DNA from: Gammaproteobacteria bacterium
GTDB lineage: Bacteria > Pseudomonadota > Gammaproteobacteria > Xanthomonadales > Rhodanobacteraceae
Assembly: GCA_021325195.1 (NCBI GenBank)
Contig: JAJPHQ010000106.1
Location: forward strand, 1-38,244
DNA: 38,244 nucleotides
Direction of reading: 5' to 3'
Position 1 is the first letter of the stretch; the number at the start of each line of letters is the position of its first letter. Under the pieces are notes generated by a model that was not told the origin of the DNA, searched no databases, and saw nothing but the letters and a program-made list of their open reading frames with translations. Shown in pieces: positions 8,780 through 17,702 of this stretch. The position numbers and the translations under genes were made by a program.

Positions 8780-9951
8780 AATCCTCGCTCGTCGTGTTCC
8801 TCAAGGAAGTCCGCGAAAACCTGCGCGACAAGCGCACGGTGATCAACACCTTCGTCACCGGCCCGCTGATCGCGCCGCTGATCTTCGTGCTGGCGTTCCA
8901 GTTCGGCGTGAATTCGATGCTGGAAAAGGCCGAGAAGCCGCTGCCGGTGCCGGTGGTGGGCGCCGCGAACGCGCCCGACCTGATCGCCGCGCTGAAGCAG
9001 CTCGGCATGGACCAGAAGCCGGCGATCGCGAACCCCGAGGCGGCGGTGCGCGCGCAGAACGCCAACGTGGTGCTGCGCATACCCGCCGATTACGGCAACG
9101 CCTGGCGCCGCGGCGAACCCGCGCAGGTGGAGGTCATCTTCGACGCCTCGCAGCGCGATTCCGACCAGGCCGCGGACCGCCTGCGCAACATGCTGAAGGC
9201 CGTCGATGCGCGCGTGGCCTCGCTGCGGCTGCTGGCGCGCGGCCTGTCGCCGGCGCTGATCCAGCCCATCGCGATCGCCGACCGCGACCAGTCCACGCCG
9301 CAAAGCCGCGCCGGGATCATGTTCTCGATGCTGCCGTACTTCTTCATCATCGGCATCTTCATCGGCGGCATGGCGCTGGCGATCGACACCACCGCCGGCG
9401 AACGCGAGCGGCAATCGCTGGAACCGCTGTTCGCCAATCCGGTGCCGCGCTGGCAGATCCTGCTGGGCAAGCTGTCCGCGACCTCGCTGTTCGCGCTGGT
9501 CACCGTGCTGCTGTCGATCATCGCGTTCTCGATCGCCGGGCACTTCATGCCCAGCGAGAAGCTCGGCATGACGCTGGACATCGGTGTGCGCTTCACGGTC
9601 CTGACCATGATCGTGATGCTGCCGCTGGGCGTGCTGCTGGCCTGCCTGCAGACGCTGGTCGCCGCGTTCGCCCGGAGCTACCGCGAGGCGCAGACCTACC
9701 TGTCACTGCTTATGTTCGTCCCCGCGATCCCGACTTTCGTGCTGGCGTTCCTGCCGTACAAGGCGCAGGCGTGGATGTATGCGGTGCCGGTGGTGGGCCA
9801 GCAGGCCGCGATCCTGCGGCTGCTGCGCGGTGATCCGGTCGGCGCTGCGGACATCGCGCTGTGCGTGGCATGCAGCACGGTCGCGGCGGCGATCGTGTGG
9901 GTGATCACCGAGCGGATCTACGGAAGCGAGCGGCTGGCGATTTCGGCCTGA
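8776..9951 (+). CDS. natB: ABC-2 type transporter permease, NatB-like
   Basis: A 391-residue inner-membrane subunit partnering the NatA ATPase. It has one N-terminal helix (TGPLIAPLIFVLAFQFGV), a large extracytoplasmic domain (about residues 45-175, including VVGAANAPDLIAALKQLG), then about five helices at the C-terminal half (MLPYFFIIGIFIGGMALAID; LFALVTVLLSIIAFSIAG; LTMIVMLPLGVLLACLQTLV; LLMFVPAIPTFVLAFL; ALCVACSTVAAAIVWVI). The GERERQSLEPLFANPVPRWQ loop is the conserved coupling region of ABC-2 exporters. GGAG lies 8 bp before the ATG. It is the last gene of the operon. Confidence 0.92.
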   Translation: MKSSLVVFLKEVRENLRDKRTVINTFVTGPLIAPLIFVLAFQFGVNSMLEKAEKPLPVPVVGAANAPDLIAALKQLGMDQKPAIANPEAAVRAQNANVVLRIPADYGNAWRRGEPAQVEVIFDASQRDSDQAADRLRNMLKAVDARVASLRLLARGLSPALIQPIAIADRDQSTPQSRAGIMFSMLPYFFIIGIFIGGMALAIDTTAGERERQSLEPLFANPVPRWQILLGKLSATSLFALVTVLLSIIAFSIAGHFMPSEKLGMTLDIGVRFTVLTMIVMLPLGVLLACLQTLVAAFARSYREAQTYLSLLMFVPAIPTFVLAFLPYKAQAWMYAVPVVGQQAAILRLLRGDPVGAADIALCVACSTVAAAIVWVITERIYGSERLAISA

Positions 9952-9962
9952 ATCCTCGCGCG

Positions 9963-10811
9963 TCATTGCTGGCCCAGGAATCCCAGCAGACGTTCGGCGA
10001 CTTCACGCGGATGCTGGACATGCAGATGATGGATGCCGGGCATCCGTTCGACGCGGATGTCCCGTACCGACGCGGCACGCGCGTCCATCATCGCGCGCGG
10101 CAGGTAGGGTGTTTCGGGTTCCGCCAGCAGCAGCAGCGTCGGTGACTCGATGCCCGCCAGCAGGCGCCGCAACTGCATCTCGTCGATCCGCAGCGGCGTC
10201 GGGAGCCGCAGACGCGGATCGCTGCGCCATCCGAAACCGTCCGCGGTTTCCCGCAGGTTGCGCGCGACGATGGGTCTCGCCTGCGTCGCATCGAGACCGC
10301 CGGCGGCCAGGCGTGCCGCCACCGCGTCGTCGATGCTCGCGAACAGGCGCGGTCCGCGACGCGGGACTTCGCGTTGCGCGTGGGCATCGCGCCAGCGTGA
10401 CAGGGTCTGCGAACCGTCGTCGGCCAGCGGACCCAGCCCTTCGATCAGCGCCAGCTTGCCGACCCGCGCGGGCAGCGCCGCTGCGATCAGGCTGGCGATC
10501 CCGGCGCCCAGCGAATGGCCCAGCAGGTCGAAGCTGGCGAGGCCCAGCGCATCGGCCGCGTCCAGCACGTGATCCACCTGATCGACCACGTGATAGCGGA
10601 TCGCGCCTGCGGGCAGGTGCGCGGAATGCCCGTGCCCCGGCAGGTCAGGCGCGATCACGCGCCGGCACGCGGCAAGCCGCGGCGCGATCGCGCCGAAGCT
10701 GGCCGCGTTGTCCAGCCAGCCGTGCAGCGCGAGCAGCGGCGGCGCGTCGGGTTCGCCCCATTGCAGCGCGGCCAGTTCGCCGCGCGCGGTCTTGAGGCGC
10801 AGCTCACGCAT
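9963..10811 (-). CDS. Alpha/beta-fold hydrolase
   Basis: A 282-residue cytoplasmic hydrolase with no signal peptide. Visible core: oxyanion strand LLALHGWLDNAASFGAIAPR, VIAPDLPGHGHSAHL, and nucleophile elbow LLGHSLGAGIA with Ser100. The catalytic His is probably in the PGIHHLHVQHP stretch near the C-terminus; the acid is not obvious (LLLLAEPETPYLP is where it should lie). The family includes esterases, epoxide hydrolases and C-C hydrolases, so the substrate is unassigned. Its first codons overlap the 3' end of hemH by 8 bp, so the two are co-transcribed and probably translationally coupled. Confidence 0.88.
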   Translation of the reverse strand: MRELRLKTARGELAALQWGEPDAPPLLALHGWLDNAASFGAIAPRLAACRRVIAPDLPGHGHSAHLPAGAIRYHVVDQVDHVLDAADALGLASFDLLGHSLGAGIASLIAAALPARVGKLALIEGLGPLADDGSQTLSRWRDAHAQREVPRRGPRLFASIDDAVAARLAAGGLDATQARPIVARNLRETADGFGWRSDPRLRLPTPLRIDEMQLRRLLAGIESPTLLLLAEPETPYLPRAMMDARAASVRDIRVERMPGIHHLHVQHPREVAERLLGFLGQQ

Positions 10812-11856
10812 GCGCGGCCCACTGCGCGGTTTCGGTCCAGCCCGCCAGATGCCGCCACGCCAGTTGCGTCAGCACGGACACGTGCGCGGCGCTGTCGTTG
10901 AGCGCGGGGATGTAGCGGAACTGCTCGCCGCCCGCGGTCAGGAACGCGGCGCGATAGCGCAGCGCGACTTCCTCCAGCGTTTCCAGGCAGTCCACCGCGA
11001 AACCGGGGCACAGCACGTCCAGCCGTTTGACATCCTGTTGCGCGAGCTGCTCGACCATCTCGTCGGTGTAGGGACGCAGCCACGATTGCCGGCCCACGCG
11101 CGACTGGAAGGCGACGACCAGCCGGTCGTCGCCGAGACCCAGTGCCTGGCCCAGCCGCCGCGCGGTGTCGCGGCATTGACCGGGATACGGATCGCCCCTG
11201 TCCGCGCAGCTTTCCGGAATGCCGTGGAAACTCAGCAGCAGCCTCTCGCCGCGGCCGTGCTCGGCCCAGTGCGCCTGCACACTCGACGCCAGCGCGGCGA
11301 GATAACCCGCATCGGCGTGGTAATCGCCGACGGTGCGCAGCGCCGGCGGCCAGCGCAACGCCAGCATGGTGCGGGCGACGGCATCCAGCGCGGCGCCGGT
11401 GGAGGTCGCCGAGTATTGCGGAAACAGCGGCAGCACCAGCAGGCGGCGCACGCCCCTGCGCATCAGGTCAATGATGACGCCGCGGATCGATGGTTCGCCG
11501 TAGGTCATCGCCAGCGCGACTTCCACCTCCGGCGCGCGCGCCGCGAGGGCGCGCCGGACGCCCTGCGCCAGCCGCTCGCTGAACACCCGCAGCGGCGAAC
11601 CGTCGTCGCGCCAGATGCGGGCGTAGAGCTCGGCCGAGCGGCGCGGCCGGGTGCGCAGCACGTAGCCGTGCAGCACCGGCCACCACAGCCAGCGCGGCCA
11701 TTCCACCACGCGCGGATCGGACAGGAATTCCGCGAGATAATCGCGCACGGCTTCCGCGGTCGGCGCGGCCGGCGTGCCCAGGTTGACCAGCAGCACCGCG
11801 GTGCGCGGCGGGGAGCCCTGTTCATCGCCGGTTTCGAAACCGAGGTAACGTGGCAT
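10804..11856 (-). CDS. hemH: Ferrochelatase
   Basis: Inserts Fe(II) into protoporphyrin IX, the last step of protoheme synthesis. The 350-residue protein starts at the ATG at 11856 (MPRYLGFETG); an in-frame ATG at 11970 would add 38 residues with no family resemblance and was not used. Motifs: TAVLLVNLGTPAAPTAEAVR at the N-terminus, LVLPLFPQYSATSTG, the catalytic-histidine stretch LLLSFHGIPESC, and near the C-terminus VLCPGFAVDCLETLEE. It is divergent from the SYLF gene at 11946, leaving about 90 bp for both promoters, and is followed by an overlapping alpha/beta hydrolase gene. Confidence 0.96.
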   Translation of the reverse strand: MPRYLGFETGDEQGSPPRTAVLLVNLGTPAAPTAEAVRDYLAEFLSDPRVVEWPRWLWWPVLHGYVLRTRPRRSAELYARIWRDDGSPLRVFSERLAQGVRRALAARAPEVEVALAMTYGEPSIRGVIIDLMRRGVRRLLVLPLFPQYSATSTGAALDAVARTMLALRWPPALRTVGDYHADAGYLAALASSVQAHWAEHGRGERLLLSFHGIPESCADRGDPYPGQCRDTARRLGQALGLGDDRLVVAFQSRVGRQSWLRPYTDEMVEQLAQQDVKRLDVLCPGFAVDCLETLEEVALRYRAAFLTAGGEQFRYIPALNDSAAHVSVLTQLAWRHLAGWTETAQWAAHA

Positions 11857-11945
11857 CGTCGGGCCGCCTGCGTGCGAACTTTGCGGAATCCGCGCAGTCT
11901 GCCACAGCAGGGTCCTGCCGATGCCGTCTGCCGGGAGATCGAGCC

Positions 11946-12626
11946 ATGCTTCGCCGCATCCTTGCGTCATGCCTGTTCACGCTGGTTGCGCTGGCGCCGG
12001 CCCTCGTCGCCGCTGCCGCCACCAACCCGGCGAAAATCGCCGGCACCGCCAGCGAGGTCCTGAAAGAAATCCTGCAGCAGGCGCCCGACCGGGCCATTCC
12101 GAAGGATCTGCTGCGCAATGCCTATGCGGTCGCGGTGATTCCCGACGTGGTCAAGGTGGGGCTGGTGCTGGGCGGCCGGCACGGCGAGGGGCTGATCGCC
12201 GTGAAGACGCCGGACGGGAAATGGTCCGATCCAGCGTACGTGACCCTGACCGGCGGCAGCGTGGGATTCCAGGCCGGCGTGTCTTCCACCGACGTGGTGC
12301 TGGTGTTCCGCACCCGCCAGGGTGTCGATTCGCTGGTCAACGGAAAGTTCACGCTGGGCGTTGATGCACATGCGGCGGCCGGGCCGGTCGGCCGCAATGC
12401 CAGCGCCGCCACGGACATCGCCCTGCAGTCGGAGATCTATTCCTATTCCCGCTCGCGGGGCCTGTTCGCCGGCGTGGCGCTGGACGGCGCGGTACTCAGG
12501 ATCGACGACAACGCCGACGCGGCGATGTACGGCGCGAACTACACCGCGCGGCAGATTTTCGACGGCAAGGCGGCCTCGGCACCGGCCGTGCTGACCCGTT
12601 TCAGGGATCAACTGGATCGCTATTGA
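11946..12626 (+). CDS. Secreted SYLF (Ysc84-like lipid-binding) domain protein
   Basis: A 226-residue protein with a signal peptide (MLRRILASCLFTLVALAPAL, cleavage after VAAAA or nearby). The rest is a SYLF domain: AYAVAVIPDVVKVGLVLGGR, HGEGLIAVKTPDGKWSDPAYV, VLVFRTRQGVDSLVNGKFTL, the DAHAAAGPVGRNASAATDI core and SYSRSRGLFAGVALDGAVL. SYLF domains bind phosphoinositides/lipids in eukaryotes; bacterial periplasmic members are mostly uncharacterised. The start at 11946 has GGGAG upstream and gives a proper signal peptide; the longer frame from 11850 does not. Confidence 0.92.
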   Translation: MLRRILASCLFTLVALAPALVAAAATNPAKIAGTASEVLKEILQQAPDRAIPKDLLRNAYAVAVIPDVVKVGLVLGGRHGEGLIAVKTPDGKWSDPAYVTLTGGSVGFQAGVSSTDVVLVFRTRQGVDSLVNGKFTLGVDAHAAAGPVGRNASAATDIALQSEIYSYSRSRGLFAGVALDGAVLRIDDNADAAMYGANYTARQIFDGKAASAPAVLTRFRDQLDRY

Positions 12627-12820
12627 AAAACGTCCCGGCGCGCCTCGATCCACGGCCCCCTTGAACCCAAGGGCCGGAGGGTGGCAGCAGGGCCGGGCTC
12701 GACCCATGCCGGGCAAGCCGGCAGGCCGGATCGAGGTTTCATGGTGGGGTACACTGGCGGTCAGCGGAAAGGCCGGCGCCGCATCCGCGGTCTGCGGGTC
12801 AGACTCCGCAAGAGGTCGAC

Positions 12821-13066
12821 ATGTTCGGATTGGACAGCTTCTGGCACTGGATCATCCTGCTCGTGGTGGTGCTGCTGATCTTCGGCACCGGCAAGCTGGC
12901 GAAGATGGGCCCGGATCTCGGCAACGCCGTGCGCGGGTTCAAGAAAGCGCTGCAGGGCGAGGACGAGGACAAGGCCAAGGCCGGCAGCGAGAAACTCCAG
13001 GCAGATCCACCGCCTGCCGCAGGCAACGCCGGTCAGGAACAGCAGCGCACCGGCGAACCGAAGTAA
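12821..13066 (+). CDS. tatA: Sec-independent protein translocase subunit TatA
   Basis: An 81-residue pore-forming component of the twin-arginine system. The short N-terminal helix (WHWIILLVVVLLIFGTGKLA) with the FGTGKL hinge is followed by the amphipathic helix KMGPDLGNAVRGFKKALQGE and a charged, disordered tail. This is the classic TatA layout. It is the first gene of tatABC, preceded by AAGAGGTCGAC. The 194-bp gap to the SYLF gene should hold its promoter; no clear -35/-10 pair was recognised. Confidence 0.95.
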   Translation: MFGLDSFWHWIILLVVVLLIFGTGKLAKMGPDLGNAVRGFKKALQGEDEDKAKAGSEKLQADPPPAAGNAGQEQQRTGEPK

Positions 13067-13084
13067 CCCGGCGGTGACGCTGCG

Positions 13085-13420
13085 ATGATCGAGCTCAGCT
13101 TCAGCAAGCTGCTGCTGCTGGCGGTGATCGCGCTGCTGGTGCTGGGACCGGAAAAGCTCCCCAGGGCCGCGCGCATGGCGGGTGCGATGCTGCGGCGGCT
13201 GCGGCTGGGCTGGGAAAACGTGCGCACCGAAGTCGAGCGCGAACTGCAGGTCGAGGAAATCCGCCGCGCCGCGCGCGAAGCCGCCGCGCACGCCGAAACC
13301 GCGCGCTCCACCACCGGCGATACGCTGCGCAAGGTGCGCGAGGCGGTGACCGGAACCGCCGGCGACGCATCGCCGGCCGCCGGCGCCCCCACGGAGAAAC
13401 CGCACGATGGCGGCGCCTGA
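13085..13420 (+). CDS. tatB: Sec-independent protein translocase subunit TatB
   Basis: A 111-residue partner of TatC in the twin-arginine signal receptor. N-terminal helix MIELSFSKLLLLAVIALLVL with the conserved hinge GPEKLPRAAR, then a long amphipathic/coiled helix (RLRLGWENVRTEVERELQVE) and an Ala/Glu-rich tail. The GPEKLP hinge distinguishes TatB from TatA (FGTGKL). It follows tatA by 18 bp, and its end overlaps the tatC start by 14 bp. Confidence 0.95.
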   Translation: MIELSFSKLLLLAVIALLVLGPEKLPRAARMAGAMLRRLRLGWENVRTEVERELQVEEIRRAAREAAAHAETARSTTGDTLRKVREAVTGTAGDASPAAGAPTEKPHDGGA

Positions 13421-14186
13421 CGACACGGGTCCCGAATCCGACCTCGAACAGGGCCTGTTCTCGCACCTGCTGGAGCTGCGTGCGCGCCTGCTGAAGGCGA
13501 TCGCCTGCGTGGTGATCGTGCTGGCGTGCCTGGTGCCGTTCGCCAACCGGCTGTACGCGCTGCTGGCCGAGCCGCTGGTGAAGCGCCTGCCGCACGGCGC
13601 ACACCTGATCGCGACGCAGGTCGCCAGCCCCTTCGTCACGCCGCTGAAACTCGCGTTCTACACCGCGCTGTTCATCAGCATGCCGGTGATCGTGTACCAG
13701 TTGTGGGCGTTCGTCAGCCCCGGCCTGTACCGGCACGAAAAGCGTCTGGCGCGGCCGCTGCTGATCGCGGCGGTGACGCTGTTCTATTGCGGCTGCGCGT
13801 TCGCGTATTTCCTGGTGCTGCCGGCCGCGTTCCGGTTCCTCACGATGGTGACGCCGCCCGGCGTGGAGATGATGACCGACATCACCCACTACCTCGATTT
13901 CGTGATGATGGTGTTCTTCGCGTTCGGGCTGTGCTTCGAGATCCCGGTGATCGAGGTGATCCTTGCCGCGGTCGGAATCCTGGACTTGAAGAAACTGCGC
14001 AGCGGACGCCGCTACGCCATCGTCGGCGCGTTCGCGGTCGCCGCGGTGGTGACGCCGCCCGACATCACCTCGATGATCATGCTGGCGATCCCGATGTGCG
14101 CGCTGTACGAACTCGGCATCCTCGCCGTGCGCGTGCTGGTCAAGCCCGGACCCGAGGCGGACGAGGCAGGACAGGCGTCCCTCTGA
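13407..14186 (+). CDS. tatC: Sec-independent protein translocase subunit TatC
   Basis: A 259-residue six-helix core of the Tat translocase and receptor for twin-arginine signal peptides. Motifs: the N-terminal SHLLELRARLLKA (contacts the RR signal), FVTPLKLAFYTALFISMPVI, YQLWAFVSPGLYRHEKRLAR, FAFGLCFEIPVIEVIL and VVTPPDITSMIMLAIPM. The length and all main signatures are complete. The ATG lies inside the last codons of tatB. Confidence 0.97.
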   Translation: MAAPDDTGPESDLEQGLFSHLLELRARLLKAIACVVIVLACLVPFANRLYALLAEPLVKRLPHGAHLIATQVASPFVTPLKLAFYTALFISMPVIVYQLWAFVSPGLYRHEKRLARPLLIAAVTLFYCGCAFAYFLVLPAAFRFLTMVTPPGVEMMTDITHYLDFVMMVFFAFGLCFEIPVIEVILAAVGILDLKKLRSGRRYAIVGAFAVAAVVTPPDITSMIMLAIPMCALYELGILAVRVLVKPGPEADEAGQASL

Positions 14187-14223
14187 CACGCGGTATGGCG
14201 CTTGCTACGCGCGTGAAATGTCA

Positions 14224-14313
14224 TGTTCGTCATTCCGGGCTCCGCGCAGCGCGGAACCCGACTGCGGAGGCAGAGCCTGTGCCGGACTTGATCCTGGAAT
14301 GCCGGAGCGAACA
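14224..14313. repeat. REP-like palindromic element
   Basis: The outer arms tgttcg...cattcc recur inverted near 14296-14313. The left part holds an 11-bp stem with one mismatch, cgggctccgcg (14236-14246) and cgcggaacccg (14250-14260), loop CAG. This style of cattccgggctccgcgc repeat is common between genes in Xanthomonads. It lies just after tatC and may help end or protect that transcript. Confidence 0.5.
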
Positions 14314-14443
14314 TCGGCGCTGCCGACGACGCACTTGCCGCGCAGGTGGGTAGCTTGGGTGATCGGGGAGGTTCAGCGCGATGCGCGCTCGCCGGCGTCG
14401 ATTCGCGGTCGCATCGATCACTACGACATCCATAGTCTTGATT

Positions 14444-14492
14444 CCGCTCGCCTCCAAGGCGAGCGGGCTACTTTTGTTTCGGCAAAAGTAGC
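14444..14492. repeat. Two adjacent perfect hairpins
   Basis: Stem 1 is ccgctcgcct (14444-14453) with aggcgagcgg (14457-14466), loop CCA. Stem 2 follows at once: gctacttttg (14467-14476) with caaaagtagc (14483-14492), loop TTTCGG. Both are perfect 10-bp stems. They stand at one end of a roughly 450-bp non-coding stretch. Confidence 0.6.
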
Positions 14493-14941
14493 CAAAACCA
14501 TTGCGCACGGACATGACGGTTTCGGCGACTTCCTGCCGCCGAAACTTCCCTGCGCTTCTCGCGCCAAGCGGGCCGGCGCGAACTCGCACATCCCTGTGCT
14601 CGGACATGCGCGCCTTGCTCCCGCTTGGCGCTGCGATGCTCGGCGTCATGTACGGCGCTGTAAAGCTCGCTTTGTTGACGGCCATCCATGGCCTGCAGTT
14701 TTGTGGGGTTGCGCGATGCGACTTCGTTGAGCGAAGCGCGCAGGATGCGCGCCGACGGTGCCCCTCGGGCGCGGCGAGCGGGCGACGGATCAGTCCGAAG
14801 GATGGCCCACAGACTACATCGGCAGGACTGCCGATTTGAACGCCGCAGGCGGCCCGAAGGGCGAGCCACAGGGACGTGGCGAGTCAGGCGGGCGGAACCA
14901 AGACAGGGACGTTGAACGACAAAAGCGGGAACGCGGCGCGC
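14493..14941. other. Gene-free stretch, probable dispersed Xanthomonad repeat
   Basis: Short G+C-rich frames cross this stretch in several directions but none has a ribosome site, a domain or protein-like composition. A minus-strand frame (14869-14468) translates to an Arg/Ser-rich product of the kind often mis-annotated from multicopy intergenic DNA. No RNA gene was recognised. The stretch separates the convergent tatC and ctp genes. Confidence 0.4.
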
Positions 14942-16354
14942 TCAGTGTGTGCTGCTCGCCGCGGCAGGCGCCGGCGCGGCGGACGAGCGCGCCAGCACCA
15001 GTCCCTTCAGCACGTGCAGCGCCTCCGAGAGTGCGTAGTCGTCGATCGCGAGCTGTCCCGCGTCGGCGTCGGTGACGGCCGCGTGGGTGCCGGGCAGGTG
15101 GTTGGGCAGGTCGCCCTCGTGTTCGTCGTCGGCCAGCGAAGGACTGCGGTCGGCCGCGACCGTGACGTTGCCCAGCACGATGTCGGGGGTGATGCCGGCG
15201 ACCTGGATCGAGGTGCCGTTGGGCGTGTAGTAGCGCGCGGTGGTCAGCTTGATCGCGTCACCGTTGCCCAGCGGCAGGATGGTCTGCACCGAGCCCTTGC
15301 CGAAGGTGCGGCGCCCCATGATCAGCGCGCGATGGTTGTCCTTCAGCGCGCCGGCCACGATCTCCGCCGCGGAGGCGGTGCCGTTGTCCACCAGCACCAC
15401 CATCGGCGCGCCGTTCAGGAGATCGCCGTGCACCGCGGTGAAACGCAGGTCGGATTGTTTGAGCCGTCCGCGCGTGGTGACGATGGTGCCGGAATCGAGG
15501 AAATCATCGGCGACCCCGACCGCGGAGGTCAGCAGGCCGCCGGGATTGGAACGCAGGTCCAGCACCACGCCGCGCAGCGGCCCGTGGTCCTTCTGCAGCG
15601 CCTCCAGCTTGCGGGTCAGTTCGCTGGCGGTGTCCTGCTGGAATTCGCTGATCCGGATGTACGCGTAACCGGGTTCCAGCATGCGCGTGCTGACGCTGCT
15701 GACCCGGATGCGCTGGCGCACCAGATGGATGTCCACCGGCTTGCTGGCGCCCTCGTGCAGGATCGTCAGCGTGATCTTCGAGCCGATCGGTCCGCGCAAT
15801 TGCTTGATCGCGGCGTCGATCGTGTCGGGCTGCACTTCCTTGCCGTCGATCGCGACGATCACGTCGCCCGGCTTGATCCCCGCACGTGCGGCCGGCGTGC
15901 CGTCCAGCGGCGTGACGATACGCAACTGGTCGTTGACCTGCGCCACTTCGATGCCCAGGCCCGAATACGCCCCGGAAGTGTCCTCGGTGAGGTCCTTGAA
16001 CTGCTCGCGGTCAAGGAATTCGCTGTGCGGGTCCAGTCCCGCCAGCATGCCCCGGATCGCGGCGTGCATCAGCTTCTTGTCGCTGACCTTGTCCACGTAG
16101 GCCTGCTTGATGATCTCGAAGGCGCGCGTGAACGCCTGGATGTCGGCGAGGTCGGGCACGTCAGCGCTGTCCGCGGAGGCCGGCACCGCGGCCGAGGACG
16201 CCGCGGCGGGCACGGCGCTGCCGGACGCCGGCGCAGGTTGCGGCGACGACGCGGGCGGCGGCGCCTTGGCCGGCGGCGCGGCCAGCGCCACGGCGCTGCA
16301 GGACAGCAGCAACAGGCCGAGAAAACGGAGCGGAGAACGGATCATGCGGAACAT
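14942..16354 (-). CDS. ctpA: Carboxyl-terminal processing protease, S41 family
   Basis: A periplasmic serine protease that trims or degrades proteins from their C-termini. It has 470 residues: signal peptide (residues 1-25, ending AVALA|APP), an Ala/Pro-rich linker, a PDZ domain (about 130-215, GLGIEVAQVNDQLRIVTPLD, then AGIKPGDVIVAIDGKEV) and the S41 catalytic domain with YIRISEFQQDT, VVLDLRSNPGGLL, catalytic Ser328 in GTASAAEI and Lys353 in TFGKGSVQT. An in-frame ATG at 16345 would shorten it by three residues. It lies 116 bp downstream of envC on the same strand, an arrangement common in proteobacteria that places it in cell-wall maintenance. Confidence 0.95.
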   Translation of the reverse strand: MFRMIRSPLRFLGLLLLSCSAVALAAPPAKAPPPASSPQPAPASGSAVPAAASSAAVPASADSADVPDLADIQAFTRAFEIIKQAYVDKVSDKKLMHAAIRGMLAGLDPHSEFLDREQFKDLTEDTSGAYSGLGIEVAQVNDQLRIVTPLDGTPAARAGIKPGDVIVAIDGKEVQPDTIDAAIKQLRGPIGSKITLTILHEGASKPVDIHLVRQRIRVSSVSTRMLEPGYAYIRISEFQQDTASELTRKLEALQKDHGPLRGVVLDLRSNPGGLLTSAVGVADDFLDSGTIVTTRGRLKQSDLRFTAVHGDLLNGAPMVVLVDNGTASAAEIVAGALKDNHRALIMGRRTFGKGSVQTILPLGNGDAIKLTTARYYTPNGTSIQVAGITPDIVLGNVTVAADRSPSLADDEHEGDLPNHLPGTHAAVTDADAGQLAIDDYALSEALHVLKGLVLARSSAAPAPAAASSTH

Positions 16355-16470
16355 CGCCCTGCCAGGCGCTCGTCATCAGACCGCGGAGCGGGTCAGGCGT
16401 TCATTGTAATCGCCGCTGCCGCGACCCGGATCGGTCAGGGCGCGCCCCGTTCACGTTGGGCCAGGCGGCA

Positions 16471-17649
16471 TCACTCGCGCGGCGCCAGCCAGGCGCGCGG
16501 ATCGACCGGCTTGCCGTCCTTGCGGAGACCGAACCAGGCGCCGTCCTGTTCGGTGTTGCGGCCGACGGTGGCGATGGCCTGGCCGGGTTTCACCCAGTCG
16601 CCGGCTTCGACCAGCGCGGATTCGTTGCCGCCGTACAGGCTCAGCCAGCCGTTGCCGTGGTCGATGATCACCAGCATGCCGTAGCCGCGCATGAAATCCG
16701 CCCATGCGACCCGGCCATAGGCCACGGCGCGCACCTCGGTGCCGGGCCTGGCCGCGATCACCAGCCCCTGGGCCAGCGCGCCGGAACCCGCGCGCGCCGC
16801 GCCGGCCACCGGCCACGGCAGCTTGCCGCGCAGGTCGGCGAACGGCCGGGTCTCGCCGAGCCGTGCGGGGATGTCGGCGAACACGTTCTTCAACTGCTGC
16901 AGCAACTGATCCAGAGCCTGCGCGTCGCGTTGCAGCGCGGCCAGCCTGTCCTGCTGCTGTGCGAGCTGCGCGTCGGCCTGCGCAAGCAGTTTCTGCTGCG
17001 CGTCGCGCGCCTGTTGCAGCGTGGCGGCCTGCGCGGCGCGTTCGTCGCGCTGCTGCCGCAGCGCGGCGGTATCGGCGTCGATCGATTGTTTCAGCGCATC
17101 GAGCTTCGCGACCTCGGCGAGCAACGCGCGGATGCGCTCGACGCGGTCGTGCTGGAAGTAGCGCGAATAGGCCAGCGCACGGTCGATGCGCGCGATGTCC
17201 GCATCGCCCAGCAGCAGCGACAGGTCCGAGCCGCGGTCCAGTGCGTAGGCCGCGCGCAGCAGCTCTGCCAAGGCTTCGCGTTGGCCAGCGAGTCCGGTTT
17301 CCAGTCGTGCACGCTGCTGCTGCAATTGCGCGAGCGCGGCGGTTTTTTCCGCGATCGCGGCGTCGGTGTCGTGCAGTGCGCGTGCGGCCTGGTCGAGCTG
17401 CCGTGCCTGCTGTGCCAGCGTCGCGTTGATGGATTGCCGCTGCGCGGCGGTGGCGCGCTGCTGTGCGGCGATCTTCGCGATCTCGGCACGCACCGCCGCC
17501 AGCTTCTGTTCGGTCTGCGCCTGCTGCGCCTTGCGTGCGGTCTCGTCGGTCTGGGCGCGCGCGGCCGGCGTGAACGCGCAGACCCACGCCAGCGCAAGGA
17601 ACGCGGCGAACCGGAACGGTGCAGGGGCGGGGGACGGGCCAGAACGCAT
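16471..17649 (-). CDS. envC: Murein hydrolase activator EnvC (degenerate LytM domain)
   Basis: A 392-residue periplasmic activator of septal amidases. The signal peptide (residues 1-32, ending TPAARA|QTD) is followed by about 230 residues of coiled coil rich in Ala, Gln and Arg, then a C-terminal LytM fold: GTEVRAVAYGRVAWADFMRG, MLVIIDHGNGWLSLYGGNES, DWVKPGQAIATVGRN. The metal ligands of active LytM peptidases are missing (the final HxH site reads WFGLRKDG), as expected for EnvC, which regulates AmiA/AmiB-type amidases rather than cutting murein. It is divergent from the NRDE gene at 17703. Confidence 0.93.
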   Translation of the reverse strand: MRSGPSPAPAPFRFAAFLALAWVCAFTPAARAQTDETARKAQQAQTEQKLAAVRAEIAKIAAQQRATAAQRQSINATLAQQARQLDQAARALHDTDAAIAEKTAALAQLQQQRARLETGLAGQREALAELLRAAYALDRGSDLSLLLGDADIARIDRALAYSRYFQHDRVERIRALLAEVAKLDALKQSIDADTAALRQQRDERAAQAATLQQARDAQQKLLAQADAQLAQQQDRLAALQRDAQALDQLLQQLKNVFADIPARLGETRPFADLRGKLPWPVAGAARAGSGALAQGLVIAARPGTEVRAVAYGRVAWADFMRGYGMLVIIDHGNGWLSLYGGNESALVEAGDWVKPGQAIATVGRNTEQDGAWFGLRKDGKPVDPRAWLAPRE

Positions 17650-17702
17650 GCGCGGCGATTATCGTCGATCACGCCCGCCGCGATCCCGGTTACGCTTGCC
17701 TT

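Noticed and set aside
11857-11970. Upstream in-frame start extending ferrochelatase by 38 residues
   Set aside because: The added residues do not resemble ferrochelatases and would reach into the promoter region of the divergent SYLF gene; the start at 11856 gives normal length.
12650-12700. Possible terminator after the SYLF gene (ggccc...gggcc around a ccttg/caagg pair)
   Set aside because: The stem needs a two-base bulge and no T-run follows; too weak to list as a feature.
14230-14685. Minus-strand frame of 151 codons in the tatC-ctp gap
   Set aside because: It runs through the REP-like unit and both hairpins, has no ribosome site or domain, and looks like translated repeat DNA.
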